A stretch of 15,963 nt of DNA from an uncultured bacterium (GTDB lineage Bacteria; Bacillota; Clostridia; Lachnospirales; Lachnospiraceae), in the NCBI GenBank assembly GCA_945871045.1, contig CAMBUC010000015.1, positions 1 to 15,963 of the forward strand. The letters run 5' to 3'. Both the position numbers and the translations under genes were made by a program. Shown one piece after another: positions 13,587 to 15,963 of the stretch. The notes beneath the pieces are model-generated. The model saw only the letters and a list, made by a program, of their open reading frames with translations, was not told the DNA's origin and did not search any database. Position 1 is the first letter of the stretch; the number at the start of each line of letters is the position of its first letter.

Positions 13587-13659
13587 CAATTTTGATATCA
13601 TCTCAACTTTTTCCTATCTGCTACAAAGATTTTTCCTTTTCTTTGTCTTTGATTTGTTC

Positions 13660-13701
13660 TATAATTAAGGTAACTATCAGGTGCCGGCCGGCAGATCTGA
13701 T
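13660..13701 (+). promoter_or_regulatory. rhaD -10 box and downstream palindrome (possible operator)
   Basis: A perfect TATAAT at 13660-13665 has no good -35 (TTTTCT at 17 nt), which would suit an activated promoter. Just downstream lies a perfect 12-bp palindrome, TGCCGGCCGGCA (13682-13693). It is nested within ATCAG/CTGAT arms (13676-13680, 13697-13701), near the expected start of transcription. Confidence 0.5.
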
Positions 13702-13748
13702 CATGGCGACCGGCTCCCAAAAACCACAGGAAAAGGAGGACATTTCCA

Positions 13749-14579
13749 ATGAAAATACTTGATATGACTTTTGTACAGGGCTTTATCCGTATGGCAGATG
13801 ACGGTTTCCGCATGGGCTGGCATGAACGAAACGGCGGAAATCTTTCCTACCGCATCAAACCGGAAGAAGTTGAGATGATCAAAAATCGTCTGAAGCACGA
13901 CGGTCCTTGGACACCCATCGGAGCAAGCGTGCCGGAACTGGCAGGAGAATATTTTCTTGTTACCGGAAGCGGCAAGTTTTTCCGCGACATCAAAGATGAT
14001 CCGGAAGCAACACTGGCGATCATCGAGTTGGATGAAAAAGGAGAAAACTACCAGTTGAAATGGGGACTTGTGGAAGGCGGAAAACCTACCAGCGAACTTC
14101 CCAGCCACTTAATGAACCACGCAGTAAAAAAACGGGTCACAAACGGAACCTATCGCGTGATCTATCACGCACATCCCGCAAACATTATCGCTTTGACCTT
14201 TGTACTCCCTCTTGAGGACGAGGTGTTCACCCGTGAGTTATGGGAAATGGCTACCGAATGCCCCGTAGTATTCCCCGATGGCATCGGTGTTGTCGGATGG
14301 ATGGTTCCGGGCGGACGTGAGATCGCAGAGGCCACCAGTAAACTGATGGAAAAATACGACGCAGCCATCTGGGCACATCATGGTATTTTCTGTGCCGGTG
14401 AAGGCGCCCACAATACCTTCGGTCTCATGCATACCATCGAGAAATCCGCTGAGATTCTTGTGAAAGTACTGTCTATGGCTCCGCAAAAACGCCAGACCAT
14501 TCAGCCGGATCAGTTCCGTGAACTGGCAAAAGCCTTCCAGGTGGAACTTCCGGAAAGATTTTTATACGAAAAGAAGTAA
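13749..14579 (+). CDS. rhaD: Rhamnulose-1-phosphate aldolase
   Basis: The 276-residue class II aldolase splits L-rhamnulose 1-phosphate into dihydroxyacetone phosphate and L-lactaldehyde. It aligns by eye with the E. coli RhaD pattern along its length: FVQGFIRMADDGFRMGWHERNGGN, VTGSGKFFR (71-79), TSELPSH (114-120), HAHPANIIALT (140-150), TECPVVFPDGIG, and HHGIF (210-214). The zinc ligands correspond to His140, His142 and His211, with Glu116 as catalytic acid/base. AAAGGAGGA lies 8 nt before the ATG. No rhamnose isomerase, kinase or transporter gene is adjacent, so the rest of the pathway must lie elsewhere. Fuculose- or other aldolase activity is possible but less likely given the close RhaD match. 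Confidence 0.95.
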   Translation: MKILDMTFVQGFIRMADDGFRMGWHERNGGNLSYRIKPEEVEMIKNRLKHDGPWTPIGASVPELAGEYFLVTGSGKFFRDIKDDPEATLAIIELDEKGENYQLKWGLVEGGKPTSELPSHLMNHAVKKRVTNGTYRVIYHAHPANIIALTFVLPLEDEVFTRELWEMATECPVVFPDGIGVVGWMVPGGREIAEATSKLMEKYDAAIWAHHGIFCAGEGAHNTFGLMHTIEKSAEILVKVLSMAPQKRQTIQPDQFRELAKAFQVELPERFLYEKK

Positions 14580-14592
14580 CCTTTCAGGTAAG

Positions 14593-14625
14593 CAGGCTAT
14601 CCGGTCTTTTTAATCGGATAGCCTG
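14593..14625 (+). terminator. Terminator-like hairpin after rhaD
   Basis: CAGGCTATCCG pairs perfectly with CGGATAGCCTG (11 bp, 11-nt loop), starting 13 nt after the rhaD stop. Only three T follow, so efficiency is uncertain. On the other strand no T-run follows, so it serves the converging alpha-galactosidase gene poorly. Confidence 0.65.
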
Positions 14626-14650
14626 TTTCAATTCTATCCATCTTTTCCTA

Positions 14651-15963
14651 TCACCCTTCCATGAAGTACATACCGGAGTCAAAATCCTTTGCCACACGCA
14701 TGCCTTCCCGGTATCCGGTTCCGCAAAATGCCGGCGCAAGCTGTACACCGGCGTACATCAGCACATCTCCACCCAGCACATGGTCCTCGGTCTCGCCGGG
14801 CAGTTTTACAAATTTTGCTGCCGCCCGATGCAGCAGAGAGTCCTGGCGGATGTGCACCGGCGCGATGGTGTTGATCAGGTCGCCGAAATCCCGGATATCA
14901 TACTGACGCTCTCTTCCGTAAAAATGATAGGTGCGGTCCGAATTCAGACCTTTGGCACGAAATACCGCCCGTGAAGCATTGGGACGCGCCAATGTCTGCA
15001 TAAAGAATCCCACTGCCTTTCTTTGATCCCCGGAAACGGTCATCCATTGGATCTGATCATCCCAACGGATGCGATAAAAATCTCCCCACTGCAGCACATC
15101 CCGCCACTGCTTGTACAAGGAGATCTGATCCTTCACGGCTTCCAGATCTTCTTTTTTCATATCAGAAAAATTGCACTCATAGCCGCAGATTCCAAAGGCA
15201 GCCACATGAAAGCGTGTTTCAAGCGGCGTCCGTCGCAGCGTCTGATGATTCGGTACGCCGGATATATGCGCACTGACGACTGACATTGGATAGCCATAAC
15301 TGTAGCCTAGCTGGATCTGCGTCCGGCAATAGGCATCCGTATTATCACTGGCCCATATCTGCGGAAAATAGCAGAGAATCCCAAGGTCAAACCGGTTTCC
15401 GCCGGAGGCACAGCCCTCAAATAAAATATGCGGAAACCGCTCTGTCAGCACCTTCATACAGCGGTAAAGTCCCATCACATAGCGGTGCGATACCTCCTGC
15501 TGCCGTTCGGCGGGCAGCATGGAAGAATAGTAATCCGTAAAAATACGATTCATATCCCACTTCACATAGGAGATCTCTGCCGATGCAAACACACGGCTCA
15601 TCTCCTCGATCACAAAGTCCTGGACATCCGCTCTGGTCAGATCTAAAATTCTCTGATTACGTCCTTCTGAATGGTCCTTTCCCGGGATCTGGATCGCATA
15701 ATCCGGATGTGCTTCATAAAGACGACTCTTTACATTGACCATTTCCGGCTCCACCCAGATACCAAAATCCATACCAAGTGCCCGGATCTTTTCACCCAGT
15801 CGCTTCAGTCCACCGGGCAGTTTTTTCTCATTTTCTGTCCAGTCACCTAATGACTGCGTATCGTCGTTTCGACTTCCAAACCACCCATCATCTACAACAA
15901 ACAGTTCCACGCCGGCTTCCTTGCCAGCCTTTGCAAGATTTACAAGTTTACGCTCATTGATAT
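14651..15963 (-). CDS. GH36 alpha-galactosidase (partial, N-terminus beyond the right edge)
   Basis: The frame is open to the window edge, giving about 436 C-terminal residues of a protein that is usually near 730. The catalytic barrel is recognisable: ELFVVDDGWFG, GDWTENEKKLPGGL, FGIWVEPEMVN, then YVKWDMNR, whose Asp (codon 15554-15556) is the expected nucleophile. After these come LFEGCASGGNRFDLG and WASDNTDA, whose loop (Asp codon 15344-15346) carries the expected acid/base. A C-terminal beta domain follows. The enzyme removes terminal alpha-1,6-galactose from raffinose-type sugars or galactomannan side chains; this form lacks a visible export signal in the part seen. The internal GTG at 15910 is not the start. 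It converges with rhaD. Confidence 0.95.
   Translation of the reverse strand, partial: INERKLVNLAKAGKEAGVELFVVDDGWFGSRNDDTQSLGDWTENEKKLPGGLKRLGEKIRALGMDFGIWVEPEMVNVKSRLYEAHPDYAIQIPGKDHSEGRNQRILDLTRADVQDFVIEEMSRVFASAEISYVKWDMNRIFTDYYSSMLPAERQQEVSHRYVMGLYRCMKVLTERFPHILFEGCASGGNRFDLGILCYFPQIWASDNTDAYCRTQIQLGYSYGYPMSVVSAHISGVPNHQTLRRTPLETRFHVAAFGICGYECNFSDMKKEDLEAVKDQISLYKQWRDVLQWGDFYRIRWDDQIQWMTVSGDQRKAVGFFMQTLARPNASRAVFRAKGLNSDRTYHFYGRERQYDIRDFGDLINTIAPVHIRQDSLLHRAAAKFVKLPGETEDHVLGGDVLMYAGVQLAPAFCGTGYREGMRVAKDFDSGMYFMEG

Noticed and set aside
1..15963. CRISPR array, tRNA, rRNA, insertion sequence, prophage or defence system
   Set aside because: No regularly spaced repeats, cloverleaf, transposase, integrase or known defence gene was seen on either strand.

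Overview
The window looks like a chromosomal segment of an anaerobic Firmicute, most likely a gut-type Clostridia of the Lachnospiraceae kind. This is judged from moderate GC, strong AGGAGG ribosome binding sites, short single-gene or two-gene units on both strands, and a characteristic gene set: an energy-coupling-factor (ECF) riboflavin S component under an FMN riboswitch, an HD-GYP phosphodiesterase, meso-diaminopimelate dehydrogenase, a zinc-ribbon MscL, rhamnulose-1-phosphate aldolase and a GH36 alpha-galactosidase. The taxon is inferred from gene content only. No tRNA, rRNA, CRISPR array, transposase or phage gene was found.

Layout. Positions 1-517 (minus) hold the first 172 codons of a TtcA-family PP-loop tRNA thiolase. 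Divergent from it, from a near-consensus promoter, runs a 746-residue protein (626-2866) with an N-terminal cyclic-nucleotide-binding-like domain and a large unrecognised remainder. Next comes a minus-strand transcription unit: promoter (4746-4774), FMN riboswitch (4582-4724), attenuator-type terminator (4495-4525), two tandem 17-nt repeats, ribU (3740-4363) and a creatininase-family hydrolase (2949-3743) coupled to ribU by an ATGA overlap. On the plus strand, after a structured 200-bp region, is an HD-GYP c-di-GMP phosphodiesterase (5068-6159), closed by a perfect 16-bp-stem terminator shared with the converging NhaC-type antiporter (6241-7857). Further right on the minus strand are a YgjV-like membrane protein and a Cof-type HAD phosphatase, 24 nt apart. 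A divergent promoter pair separates these from a plus-strand degenerate CbiE/CbiT-like protein (9651-10553).

mscL (10895-11290, minus) lies between two non-coding, inverted-repeat-bounded structured elements (10561-10797 and 11341-11526) that look like small mobile or repetitive elements. Then come an EamA-family exporter (11607-12452) and ddh (12514-13494), both minus, followed by rhaD (13749-14579, plus) and the C-terminal two thirds or so of an alpha-galactosidase (14651 to the right edge, minus).

Functionally the window is mostly housekeeping: tRNA thiolation, lysine/peptidoglycan precursor synthesis, ion and osmotic homeostasis, flavin uptake and sugar breakdown. The parts that may be under-described are the creatininase-family enzyme in an FMN-riboswitch operon, the large cNMP-domain protein, the orphan degenerate precorrin methylase homologue, and the two structured elements around mscL.
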